19,985 nucleotides of DNA, taken from contig VEQB01000007.1 of the NCBI GenBank assembly GCA_018883485.1, positions 1 through 19,985 on the forward strand. Direction: 5' to 3'. A program made the position numbers and the translations under genes. A model generated the notes under the pieces. That model saw only the letters and a list, made by a program, of their open reading frames with translations. It had not been told where the DNA came from and searched no databases. This DNA comes from Bacteroidota bacterium (GTDB lineage: Bacteria > Bacteroidota > Bacteroidia > UKL13-3). Below are positions 9,501-15,925 of the stretch, in pieces (within the stretch, counting starts at the first letter, position 1; each line of letters begins with the position of its first letter).

Positions 9501-10134
9501 TTAGGCCATCTACTTTCATGGCCATGTTTTGGCCTAAACCCATCAGGTATAATTTTAGCTGGCCAGGATTTTTAGAACTAACTTTACAAGTATACCTATT
9601 ATAGCCAATCATTTTAACAAAGGCTGTTATGGTTGTGTCACTTTCCATTAACAAGGTATCTTTAAAAATTAAACTTTTACCTTCACTTAATTCATAGAAA
9701 CGAATGTTTGAAATTCCATTGCAACTGCCAAAATTAAAATTGGGATTTTGGCTATAATTAATAAGAAAAGAGGCACCATCAAAAATTATCTTTTCAGAAG
9801 TATCCGTTCCATTAATGTTTTTAATTGTATCTGGCTCAATTTTATCTACATAGGTAAATCCATGATGATTAATAGATTCATTTAATGGATAGGATTGAAA
9901 ATATATGCCATTTCTTGAAATAACATTTCTTCTTATTAAGCCAAGGGTATCACTACATGGAATTAATTCTATAATAGACAGAATTTTCATTTGTTTACCT
10001 GCCTTTAATTCCTTTGCATTTGTTTTTACATACGAAATATCTGTTGAATTTCCTATCTCTTGGGTGGCATGGGTAAATGTTAAATCTTCTATTATACTAC
10101 TATCCGAATTAAGTAGCTTAGACTTTAACCTCAT
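6559..10134 (-). CDS. Large T9SS type A cargo ORF, probable C-terminal part of the heparinase-like gene upstream
   Basis: 1191 aa from the first ATG, without any signal peptide. It nevertheless ends in a T9SS type A sorting domain (about 1107-1191: FVYPNPTEGS, NLLITDAQGKLVWQ, NGLYFYTLQ, GKIVVQR), which needs Sec export first. The frame is open upstream and continues into the lyase ORF except for one TAA at 10173-10171. Residues 1-60 look like the end of the lyase beta-sandwich (RMRLKSKLL, MKILSIIELIP). About 270-402 is a beta-helix-like stretch (SGSFTKVG, GGTLVVKDSAVLVIGGG), about 430-1000 are repeated Ig-like or beta segments, and about 1010-1080 is a PKD domain (YSWNFGDGS). A KERERERER stretch (about 1092-1100) joins PKD and sorting domain. 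As a stand-alone gene it would make a cytoplasmic orphan, so I read it as the 3' part of a split gene. Confidence 0.85.
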   Translation of the reverse strand: MRLKSKLLNSDSSIIEDLTFTHATQEIGNSTDISYVKTNAKELKAGKQMKILSIIELIPCSDTLGLIRRNVISRNGIYFQSYPLNESINHHGFTYVDKIEPDTIKNINGTDTSEKIIFDGASFLINYSQNPNFNFGSCNGISNIRFYELSEGKSLIFKDTLLMESDTTITAFVKMIGYNRYTCKVSSKNPGQLKLYLMGLGQNMAMKVDGLSTSQDSFHLTINLPDTSIEFIIEPSDPCLASCFYPPTQDKVDSIFRHKDASFQNLSHKLDIVQPSGFLEISNGSKMEISCNKYLRNRDSLLLIGSCGETETIRTCDNPTQQFKVSPLPGIIVSDGSALVLDSGSFTKVGNNAALIIKTGGTLVVKDSAVLVIGGGYCGGKGQILAEPGSYVYIQKGAKISFAKTIGDTIDKHDFIISLKPAYQSAYAGVNSIILSLLADDTILTNPLNPSPIAFCELKDKMNPVVANNDYGFANFLPAKTNIKLNNDTLCPGEPLIVDLRRILNDKKFWFEVCRMDSLFLSDGNGNWQWVDTCLVDTMSYDSSFSDPGCISPRVTPDWFIYYFKTNTTHRVSFKLESDCEEQIDTLFFVHQTSAPTATVSVVDSSCAGWDAVKLYVQTNFNGYYSVEVNEIDTSTNHLLGNLKYMDKPPLYYLDTVGIIPDTIAFPTVYFKGGRKYLITLSLQNNCGSIDFNDTVAIPFGAYINFERPTVYANPVHGARTVQLHGYVNSADSFSWSPPTWLNRTDTLVVISTPGDSISYVLAVYQGSCVAYDTAFIKYNRVANAGLEDTVCYTGSKVVIGNGYDLSVFLGYLYYKGGSDFRDNWFYTYTASNAEYFKHLSLFMQHTDFKTWAIGASNLYTDFAEDLNREQTIRQPWFINYFEQLTEFTDPMLYALDSFVYYINQNNTLKDNYTNTGNYASYNGHLSTFFNLYDNFIASQLNTISMSWIKITGADTSFNGSLQESAIAIDEPTRTTTYIQQVITPEYAEIDETIVYVDTIPTVAFAVQLQFDSTVVFENYTEPTDGSNRYSWNFGDGSATSNQVHPYHTFPAFDTLFRVCLTATNDCGSYTWCDTVYIDSAHWGGGRRIWSKERERERERAGGGEIEAFVYPNPTEGSTTLQYTISENANLLITDAQGKLVWQTELKSASGQMPEASRLLTIPSQTFANGLYFYTLQSALGSARGKIVVQR
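6834..6861 (-). repeat. Hexanucleotide microsatellite in coding sequence
   Basis: Four exact tandem copies of CTCTTT on the plus strand (6834-6857) plus a partial CTTT. On the coding (minus) strand they encode alternating Glu-Arg, about residues 1092-1100. The unit is 6 bp, so copy-number changes keep the frame. It lies in the linker between the PKD domain and the T9SS sorting domain. Confidence 0.9.
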
Positions 10135-10170
10135 TCTATAATTTTGGTTGTCGTTTGCACCTACACAATT

Positions 10171-10173
10171 TTA
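10171..10173 (-). other. In-frame TAA separating the lyase ORF from the T9SS ORF
   Basis: On the minus strand the codons run ...GCA ATT TGG AGT TAA AAT TGT GTA GGT GCA AAC..., and the same frame continues through AGA ATG AGG TTA into the 1191-codon ORF. The distance from this stop to the downstream ATG is exactly 36 nt (12 codons). No frame change is needed: removing this single stop yields one ORF from 12090 to 6559 of 1844 codons including the final stop. The stop could be a real nonsense mutation, a programmed read-through site or a base-call error. Confidence 0.9.
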
Positions 10174-12090
10174 ACTCCAAATTGCGGATTGGTTATTATC
10201 CCTTAAATAAAAGTTACCCTCCGCTTCCAAGCCATTCCCATTCAATTTAAAAACAATATCATTTTTTGAAATAGAATTATTGGTTATATCATCTTCAATA
10301 ATGATGTAAGAAAAATAACTACCGCTAAAAACACTTAGTTTTCTTGTTATGGCTGTTCGCATGTTCCATTGAGAAAACCTGTTCCAATAATTAACTTTAG
10401 CTTGAAGGGTATAGTAAGTATATTTACTTCCATCCGGTTTAATCCAATCGTCATTTTTCCTGCCAAAAGAACTTTCTGCCATATCTTTGGGATGAGGTCC
10501 ATCTCCATCTACTAATATACAGTTATGAGAACTGCCTTTATCTACATCTCCCTTTATTTTCCAGCCATCTTGACCAAAAAAGTACGGGTCTATTACCATT
10601 GGTTTTAAATCCTGTCCAGCCCTTATTTCTATGTTTGACACATCGCCATGCTCATGAAAACCACCTTTAATCATATTTGCACGTTCGCAGTTTAAATTTA
10701 CATAAAGTTTGGGTTCGCTAAGCACTGTATAGCCAGCTAAAGGATAATTAACTATGGAAGGTTTACCTTCAAAATGCCTTTTAAATTGGGTAAGTAAAAC
10801 ATCAGCCTCAAAGGCCCTTGAACCCCTTTCGCCTGGGCCGTCAAAATCAAGCTTTTTGTAATCAAAATTAGTTAAACTATCAAAATCCTTAAAATACGGG
10901 GTATAACGATTATCTCCTAATATAAGCAAAGGAGCAAACCTCATTTCTGGTATCCATGTATCATCCAAGGCCGGGTGCCAGCCCTTTTGGTCTAAAGATT
11001 CTATATAGCCTTTGTATAGGTTTTGGTAATTTTTTGAGTTATAAGATTCCGTTTTTACCTTGCTGCATAATTTGCAAGGGTTGTATTCTCTTCCGCCCGG
11101 GTCGCTGCCATCTGTTAGGCTTTCTATGCCTTTTGCCCTATAATAGGTTTTCATAAAAACCAACATGCTTTGCCAAGCATAAGTAAAATAATGGCTTCCT
11201 TCTCCATAAAAAGTAACACCATCTTTATTAAGCATAGGGCCTTCATCATTGGTTACTTGCCCCTCAAACAAAGTTTTGGTAATATAGGCATGGGCAGCAT
11301 GTGCCCAACGTTCTGGGTGGCGCTGAATTTGAAGCCTACCCGCCCCCTCATTAGCAAAGAAAATTGCTGATGTGCCAACCGCTGATGCCACAATCAAAGA
11401 GATGTTATTGTTACGGTCGTAAGACATTGTTGGATTGTTTGCAGCGGCATGTAACTCATAAGTAAAATCCATTATTTTTTCTTTTATTGCAGTTTCCGAA
11501 TCCAAACTCTCATTTTGTAAGACACTTTTAGCTGTTTTTAAATAATCATATGCCTGCAAATAATTTAGCAATTCAAATGCCCTATATCTTTGCCTATCTA
11601 TCCCATTAAAATACCAGCCTCTCACATTGGTTATCTTAATGTCTTTTAAAATAGTTAATGCCTCTGTGGCATATTGCTCGCGAATTGGGTCGCCATAATC
11701 GGGTAATGGTTCTACTAATTTTGAAATACTATTATACTTAAGGCCCATCATATAAATGAACGCAGCTAGCTTAGCCTTCAATGATTTTTTATAGATTTCA
11801 TTTCTATTAAATGCAGGGAAGGTGGCGTTATAGCGCTCTTCGAAAATGAATCTATACAATTCTTGGCATTTAGCTTTAGTGATAATTTCGTGCTTAAAAA
11901 AATTAATTGTAGAATCTGTTCCAAAAGAATTTACCTGAAATGTAAATGGAAACCCTCGTTTTGGTAAATATTCAGTATATTGACCTCTACCTCTTGGGTT
12001 GCGGTCTAAAGGGGCAGAAATTGATTGAAAACTAAATATTAGTAATTCCAAGAATAAAACTACTAAAAGACTAAATTTTAAATTTCTCAT
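10171..12090 (-). CDS. Heparinase II/III-like polysaccharide lyase, probably truncated by a stop codon
   Basis: 639 aa. Signal peptide 1-26 (hydrophobic LLVVLFLELLIF, cleavage after SISA). About 60-440 is an alpha-helical (alpha/alpha toroid-like) region with DGVTFYGEGSHYFTY at about 290-304. About 450-639 is the beta-sandwich of heparinase II/III-type lyases: GGFHEHGDVSNIEI (H479, H481, D483), then MVIDPYFF and SSHNCILVDG (H522), which matches the family's usual H-x-H-x-D and aHNtv-Vdg blocks. Such enzymes cleave uronic-acid-containing glycans (heparin, alginate, ulvan and similar) by beta-elimination; the exact substrate is not readable here. The ORF stops within the beta-sandwich at an in-frame TAA and lacks a T9SS tail, while the next ORF in the same frame has one. 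The gene begins 8 nt after a lipoprotein gene and is probably co-transcribed with it. Confidence 0.88.
   Translation of the reverse strand: MRNLKFSLLVVLFLELLIFSFQSISAPLDRNPRGRGQYTEYLPKRGFPFTFQVNSFGTDSTINFFKHEIITKAKCQELYRFIFEERYNATFPAFNRNEIYKKSLKAKLAAFIYMMGLKYNSISKLVEPLPDYGDPIREQYATEALTILKDIKITNVRGWYFNGIDRQRYRAFELLNYLQAYDYLKTAKSVLQNESLDSETAIKEKIMDFTYELHAAANNPTMSYDRNNNISLIVASAVGTSAIFFANEGAGRLQIQRHPERWAHAAHAYITKTLFEGQVTNDEGPMLNKDGVTFYGEGSHYFTYAWQSMLVFMKTYYRAKGIESLTDGSDPGGREYNPCKLCSKVKTESYNSKNYQNLYKGYIESLDQKGWHPALDDTWIPEMRFAPLLILGDNRYTPYFKDFDSLTNFDYKKLDFDGPGERGSRAFEADVLLTQFKRHFEGKPSIVNYPLAGYTVLSEPKLYVNLNCERANMIKGGFHEHGDVSNIEIRAGQDLKPMVIDPYFFGQDGWKIKGDVDKGSSHNCILVDGDGPHPKDMAESSFGRKNDDWIKPDGSKYTYYTLQAKVNYWNRFSQWNMRTAITRKLSVFSGSYFSYIIIEDDITNNSISKNDIVFKLNGNGLEAEGNFYLRDNNQSAIWS
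11555..11583. repeat. 29-bp segment of the lyase gene repeated upstream of its operon (copy A)
   Basis: This segment encodes RAFELLNYLQ of the lyase (about residues 170-179). It matches 12714-12742 at 27 of 29 positions, including 17 consecutive bases (11567-11583), in the same orientation. Confidence 0.75.
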
Positions 12091-12098
12091 ACCCTTTA

Positions 12099-12641
12099 TT
12101 ATTTACGAATAAATAACCAATTACCACCATTTTCATAAGCATACTTTACTACACCAATATCTGGAACATACCAACAAGAATGACCTTTATAATCAATTCG
12201 ATTTGCCTTTGTGTATGTTGTATCTAAAGTTACAACTGTATCATATAATAACTCACTTCCTCTGCCACTATAAAAGAAATTATATAACCCAAAAAAGTAG
12301 AACTTGAAATTTGCTCCATCCATTTCCACCTTTAAATCATACTTGTTCACAGTGTCTCTAAAGGTTTGTTGAAGGTATTCATTTCGAGTAACTCCACAAC
12401 AATTACAAGCAATAACTTTATCATAAAAAGGAAAACTAAATTTACCACCATAGAATACGATAGTATCATTCTCAACAGGTCTAAAAAATCTTAGGGTATC
12501 ATTTTCTTTATATGGATACCAATTTTGGTAAATCTTGTAGTCTTGAGTTAATTCAATAGGGTCAGCGCAATCCTCTTTACAAGCGTTAAACGTAATTAAC
12601 ACAATACCTATAACTAAGATTAAGTAAATTTTATTTTTCAT
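12099..12641 (-). CDS. Cys-rich lipoprotein at the head of the lyase operon
   Basis: 180 aa. MKNKIYLILVIGIVLITFNAC is a lipoprotein signal peptide, with Cys21 as the lipidation site. The mature protein is rich in aromatic residues and has a CNCC cluster (79-82) plus C25 and C156, suggesting disulfides. The C-terminal DIGVVKYAYENGG with a terminal WLFIRK pattern is common in Bacteroidota lipoproteins of unknown function; I do not recognise a specific family. The stop lies 8 nt from the ATG of the heparinase-like lyase, so they are one operon. A TAnnTTTG box lies 47 nt upstream. A role in holding or assisting the lyase or its glycan is contextual inference. Confidence 0.85.
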   Translation of the reverse strand: MKNKIYLILVIGIVLITFNACKEDCADPIELTQDYKIYQNWYPYKENDTLRFFRPVENDTIVFYGGKFSFPFYDKVIACNCCGVTRNEYLQQTFRDTVNKYDLKVEMDGANFKFYFFGLYNFFYSGRGSELLYDTVVTLDTTYTKANRIDYKGHSCWYVPDIGVVKYAYENGGNWLFIRK

Positions 12642-12687
12642 AGGTTCAAATAATTATACTGCAATGTAAATAAGATATGTTTCAATT

Positions 12688-12695
12688 CAAAGTTA
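12688..12695 (-). promoter_or_regulatory. Bacteroidota -7 box for the lipoprotein/lyase operon
   Basis: On the minus strand 12695-12688 reads TAACTTTG, an exact TAnnTTTG match, 47 nt upstream of the ATG at 12641 (leader of about 40 nt). No convincing -33 TTTG element is visible. The repeated lyase fragment (12714-12742) lies just upstream, where the -33 region would begin. Confidence 0.45.
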
Positions 12696-12713
12696 AATAA
12701 TTGTTTTTTTAGT

Positions 12714-12742
12714 TGTAAATAATTGAGCAATTCAAATGCCCT
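12714..12742. repeat. 29-bp lyase-like fragment in the intergenic region (copy B)
   Basis: It matches lyase-gene bases 11555-11583 at 27 of 29 positions. On the minus strand it still reads RAFELLNYLQ, preceded by NQRK where the lyase has RQRY, so the peptide similarity runs past the DNA match. The surrounding open frame (GTG near 12812 to TGA near 12645, about 55 codons) has no convincing gene character. It is best read as a remnant of a duplicated lyase-type gene or a rearrangement scar. The rest of the 237-nt gap (12642-12878) shows only the -7 box. Confidence 0.6.
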
Positions 12743-12878
12743 TTTTCGTTGGTTATACTTCACTTGCACCAAACTCAAGCTATCTCCATTGCCATTTAAA
12801 CCCACCTACAACACAAATGAATTGCTTATTACTCAACAAGCTAAATCGCTTATGGCAGTTTAGGGTGTGCCGTTTAAC

Positions 12879-14291
12879 CTATTGCACCTCATAAGCGCCA
12901 ATGCTAGGGCTGGCGCTGTTTCTGTTGCGGCCTTTAAGGTCTCTAAAAATATTTACAAATACCCCTGTATTGGCGCAAGGTGAATTGGATTCTAAATCGT
13001 AATCGTAAGTAGATACGTTTTTAAAGCGTGGATCTTTGTTTAAAATATTGCCATTTACCGCATAGTTTAAATCTTTGGTTTTTAACAAGCAGGTAGTTAA
13101 AATTTTATTAGTAACTGGTACTCCTTCTGGGTCAATATTTATAAAAATTTCTTCGTCTAAACTGCCCCAAATTATATTGTTTTGCACCTTATAGTTTAAA
13201 GGAAATTTATAAATAATATTTCCCTTGGCATCTCTGCCTGGGGCATTAGATAAATAAAATCCCGGGTCTCTTCTACCGGTGGTTTGAGATTGTGCCGTAA
13301 AGGTATTGTGCAATAAATCATAGGTTCCGCCTAGCTCTCCAATAAAAGTAAACAAGCCGCAATTGCTTACCAAACAGTTTTCCATAGATACTTTTGCCGT
13401 ATAATTTAAGATGCCCACAGCACTCATATTTCTAACTATGGTTTCTTTCATTTCTAAGCCATAATTCCCGATACTTGGCATAGAATCTACTTCTACAGCT
13501 ATGTAAGCATTTTTAATAATGGCGCCAAAAATTTTATTGCCACTACTTCCTGGTAAAAAACGTATGCCTATCCATTGTCCTGCTAGTTCTTTGTAATCAT
13601 CATCTAATCGGCTGCCTTCAAATACAACAGGTTTATCTATGGTGCCATTTACCACCAAAGTGCCTAGCACCAATATAGCCGATTTATTATAGTTATGTAT
13701 CCTTGTTCCGGCTTCAATGGTAAGCGTACAACCCTTGGGAATTAAGATAGAATCATAAATCACATAAGGTTTATCACTTGTCCATAGCAGGTTGCCAGTA
13801 GTGCAATCTAACACTTCATTTCTAAAATAATTGGCATCTTGGGTCCAAACCACAAGGTCTACATCTTGCTTATTACCATTGGTTTCAAAGAGAATTTGAT
13901 CTGTAACAATAAAGGGGGTATTGCTGCCTACAGGGTTTATGTAGGCTTGCACAAAAATATAGATACTATCTTCTCCTCTAATTTCAATATCTTGAAAGCT
14001 TGTGCCACTTTTACCATCTACATTTAGTTTAAATATGCCGTAAAAATTACCCAATAAACTGATATTGGTTTTTACACCTTGTTTATTGGGATTGGTAACA
14101 CGCACTTGTAAGGTAACAGAGCGCGGAGAGTTAGGGTTACTGCCTAGTTTGGAGAAAATGGTATCAAAGAAAATGGTATCCGTAGAAAAGTTAAGGGTAA
14201 CACCAGCAGAGGTAAAAGTATCTTGCTTTCTGCAGCTCTCATTTAAGAAAAGCAGTGCCACAAGTCCTAAGAAAATAAGTAGTCTGTTCAA
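12879..14291 (-). CDS. Surface lipoprotein with right-handed beta-helix (choice-of-anchor Q-like)
   Basis: 470 aa from a TTG at 14291-14289, giving a compact SPII signal (N-R-L-L-I-F-L-G-L-V-A-L-L-F-L-N-E-S-C) with Cys20. No ATG precedes the hydrophobic core. The only longer option is another TTG at 14363 that overlaps the upstream gene by 28 nt and adds 24 residues before the signal. A TAnnTTTG box at 14323-14316 fits the shorter start. About 25-155 is an Ig-like region. From about 180 come parallel beta-helix turns (GCTLTIEAGTRIH, AILVLGTLVVNGTIDKPVVFEGS, WIGIRFLPGS). The C-terminus (SPCANTG, ending SIGAYEVQ) is the usual end of choice-of-anchor Q or pectate-lyase-like proteins. The lipobox is weak at -3. 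It probably binds or anchors glycans; no catalytic residues could be identified. Confidence 0.82.
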   Translation of the reverse strand: MNRLLIFLGLVALLFLNESCRKQDTFTSAGVTLNFSTDTIFFDTIFSKLGSNPNSPRSVTLQVRVTNPNKQGVKTNISLLGNFYGIFKLNVDGKSGTSFQDIEIRGEDSIYIFVQAYINPVGSNTPFIVTDQILFETNGNKQDVDLVVWTQDANYFRNEVLDCTTGNLLWTSDKPYVIYDSILIPKGCTLTIEAGTRIHNYNKSAILVLGTLVVNGTIDKPVVFEGSRLDDDYKELAGQWIGIRFLPGSSGNKIFGAIIKNAYIAVEVDSMPSIGNYGLEMKETIVRNMSAVGILNYTAKVSMENCLVSNCGLFTFIGELGGTYDLLHNTFTAQSQTTGRRDPGFYLSNAPGRDAKGNIIYKFPLNYKVQNNIIWGSLDEEIFINIDPEGVPVTNKILTTCLLKTKDLNYAVNGNILNKDPRFKNVSTYDYDLESNSPCANTGVFVNIFRDLKGRNRNSASPSIGAYEVQ

Positions 14292-14315
14292 ATGAATTAA
14301 TTTTGGTTCAAAACG

Positions 14316-14323
14316 CAAAAATA
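14316..14323 (-). promoter_or_regulatory. Bacteroidota -7 box for the beta-helix lipoprotein
   Basis: On the minus strand 14323-14316 reads TATTTTTG (TAnnTTTG). It is 25 nt upstream of the TTG start at 14291 and just past the stop of the thioesterase gene (14338-14336). This supports independent transcription and the shorter start. No clear -33 element. Confidence 0.4.
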
Positions 14324-14335
14324 GGGAACTTGGTA

Positions 14336-14752
14336 TTAAATGGAATAGCGTTCTATAATCCAATCTGGAATAATAGCGGCTCTGCCATTTTCCATATGTA
14401 TCATGGTATAGTTAAAATAACCAGTACAAGATTCTTTGCGCGAATCTGCTTTTAGGATTCTAAAATTAACCTTTACCCCATCTTTGTAAAATTCATCGAT
14501 ATGGGTTTCTACAATAAATTCTTCTCCAATGCCCAATGGGCGCTTAAATTCTATAAAAGTGTTTCTAATTACCCAGCCAAAACCATGTTTCATAAATTCT
14601 TGCATGGGCATTTTATAGCAATGCTCCATTTGGTCGTATCTCGCGGCCAGCACGTAGTCTATATATTTACTGCTATGCACATGCACATTCATGTCTATAT
14701 CATCGGGTCTAACCTTTAAAAGGGTTTCAAATCGGGTTTTATTAAGTGCCAT
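14336..14752 (-). CDS. Acyl-CoA thioesterase, 4HBT/YbgC-like hotdog fold
   Basis: 138 aa from the ATG at 14752; an upstream in-frame TTG at 14770 adds six residues without support. This length is normal for a single hotdog domain. The motif VRPDDIDMNVHVHSSKYIDY (about 14-33) matches the 4HBT signature D-x-D-x-x-x-H-V-N-N-x-x-Y, with D18 or D20 as candidate catalytic Asp and H24 conserved, but the usual NN is replaced by HS. Later FIEFKRPLGIGEEFIVETHI matches the second conserved block of the family. It is cytoplasmic with no signal peptide, and would hydrolyse an acyl-CoA or acyl-ACP thioester. It is the only clear housekeeping-type gene in the window and is unrelated in role to its secreted neighbours. 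Confidence 0.9.
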   Translation of the reverse strand: MALNKTRFETLLKVRPDDIDMNVHVHSSKYIDYVLAARYDQMEHCYKMPMQEFMKHGFGWVIRNTFIEFKRPLGIGEEFIVETHIDEFYKDGVKVNFRILKADSRKESCTGYFNYTMIHMENGRAAIIPDWIIERYSI

Positions 14753-14974
14753 AATTGATATTGCTTGCAAGGTAAGTTTTTTTGTTTTGAGCCCAAGCTT
14801 GGAAAATATCTGACACTGTTATTTAAGTGCATGATTTTGTAAAAAGTGTAAATCATAATGTTTTCTTAAAAATGCAAGGGGGGGGGGGATTATTCATTTT
14901 TTTTTGTATTTAATTTGCTACCGTATTCTTTTATATAAGTCTGCCAAAAAACTGTTACATTTAACCGTAAAACT
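14753..14974. other. Divergent intergenic region with G11 and T9 tracts
   Basis: 222 nt between the thioesterase (minus) and the AT-rich cassette (plus). It contains an 11-base G run (14878-14888), a 9-base T run (14897-14905) and a 10-bp palindrome CCAAGCTTGG (14793-14802). Both promoters must lie here, but I see no exact TAnnTTTG in either direction; on the plus strand TTTG at 14903 followed 17 nt later by TATTCTTT is only a rough match. Confidence 0.6.
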
Positions 14975-15478
14975 ATGAAATTGTTAATCAATAAACTTAA
15001 AATTATGAATCATTTTAAAATTAATGCTGTTAAACAAATGGTTTTGTTTACAGTTGTAGTACTAGTTTCTTTTAATATTAATGCAAAAACAAAAATTATA
15101 AAAAATAAGGATCATGTAGGTTTGTTTGTTAAATTTGATAAAGTCACAGAAATTCGAGAGGAAGTAGTAAACCAATCAGGTGGTACTGATGTTGTAATAA
15201 ACGTGAACTGCACTGGTAATGGTGATATGAAATGTCAAACTGATTTGGCAATTCCGATTTTTCACGATAATGGATATGAATTAACTGCAGCAGAATATAA
15301 CTTGATTGATGAACTTGATAGCTACGCTTCTGCTCAAGTTTTAAATGGAAACTCTAATGGAAATTACACTAATCATATAACGATTTCATATCCAAATGGA
15401 ACTGTGATTACCTATTATTACAAAGTATCTTGGTCATTAGTGAATGGTGTTTTAGTTTTTGTAATTGAGGAGTTATAG
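14975..15478 (+). CDS. Small exported protein, first of a tandem paralogous pair
   Basis: 167 aa from the ATG at 14975; the ATG at 15005 (MNHFKINAVKQMVLF) would give a more typical signal peptide and is equally possible. The signal ends near NINA-KT (about residue 37). The mature part of about 130 aa has C79 and C87 (C-x7-C), a NGNS motif (124-127), a YYYKVSW segment and a hydrophobic C-terminus. I recognise no family. The next gene is a diverged copy: C-x7-C, NGNS and the aromatic/Trp segment occur in the same order. It begins the AT-rich cassette, with 3 nt to the next gene. Likely periplasmic or secreted; function unknown. Confidence 0.8.
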   Translation: MKLLINKLKIMNHFKINAVKQMVLFTVVVLVSFNINAKTKIIKNKDHVGLFVKFDKVTEIREEVVNQSGGTDVVINVNCTGNGDMKCQTDLAIPIFHDNGYELTAAEYNLIDELDSYASAQVLNGNSNGNYTNHITISYPNGTVITYYYKVSWSLVNGVLVFVIEEL

Positions 15479-15481
15479 TAT

Positions 15482-15925
15482 ATGAAAAAGCATTATATAT
15501 TTTTTTTACTTTTATCGGTTTCATTCACGCTATTAGCTGAGAAGCCAATTACCATAGTTAGAGATAGGGTAGGAGGAAATAGCACAAATAAATTCAATCT
15601 AATTCAAAGAGATGTTATTGACAGTGACACTAAGACAACTGTTCATATTCAATGTTTTGACCCAGGTGAAAATAGTTGCCCAACTGCAAAGCCAATTTTA
15701 AATCCACCAAGCATTGTTAACATTGAACCTGCCTTAATAAATGTTGTTGAGGAAATTTTTATAGAATCAGATGAAGACTTTAACAATGGAAACTCAGAAG
15801 GGTCTGGCAATAGAACAGTTATTGTTACTAGTTTAGATGGTAGTCAAAAAACTTATCTGATTACCTACTTTTGGGAAGTTTTACAAGGTGTCGAAAAATG
15901 TACAATAAATATTACGCTTTTTTAA
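15482..15925 (+). CDS. Small exported protein, second of the tandem paralogous pair
   Basis: 147 aa. MKKHYIFFLLLSVSFTLLA-E is a clear signal peptide. The mature protein repeats the landmarks of its upstream neighbour: VHIQC followed by C seven residues on (C58, C66), NGNS (102-105), TVIVTSLDGSQKTYLITYFW against HITISYPNGTVITYYYKVSW, and a short beta-rich tail with an extra Cys (about 140). It starts 3 nt after the previous stop, and its last 28 nt overlap the next gene, so expression is likely coupled. Function unknown; duplication followed by divergence is the simplest origin. Confidence 0.82.
   Translation: MKKHYIFFLLLSVSFTLLAEKPITIVRDRVGGNSTNKFNLIQRDVIDSDTKTTVHIQCFDPGENSCPTAKPILNPPSIVNIEPALINVVEEIFIESDEDFNNGNSEGSGNRTVIVTSLDGSQKTYLITYFWEVLQGVEKCTINITLF

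Noticed and set aside
12645..12812. About 55-codon GTG-started minus-strand frame in the gap between lipoprotein genes
   Set aside because: It has no signal or family features, overlaps the promoter region, and its only similarity is the short lyase repeat; treated as a remnant. A further resemblance of its LNGNG to the lyase C-terminus is too short to count.
14292..14363. Longer start (TTG at 14363) for the beta-helix lipoprotein
   Set aside because: It would bury the signal peptide behind 24 residues, overlap the thioesterase gene and precede a TAnnTTTG box; the start at 14291 fits better.
14793..14802. 10-bp palindrome CCAAGCTTGG upstream of the thioesterase gene
   Set aside because: A single short palindrome with no second copy or nearby motif; expected by chance at this scale.
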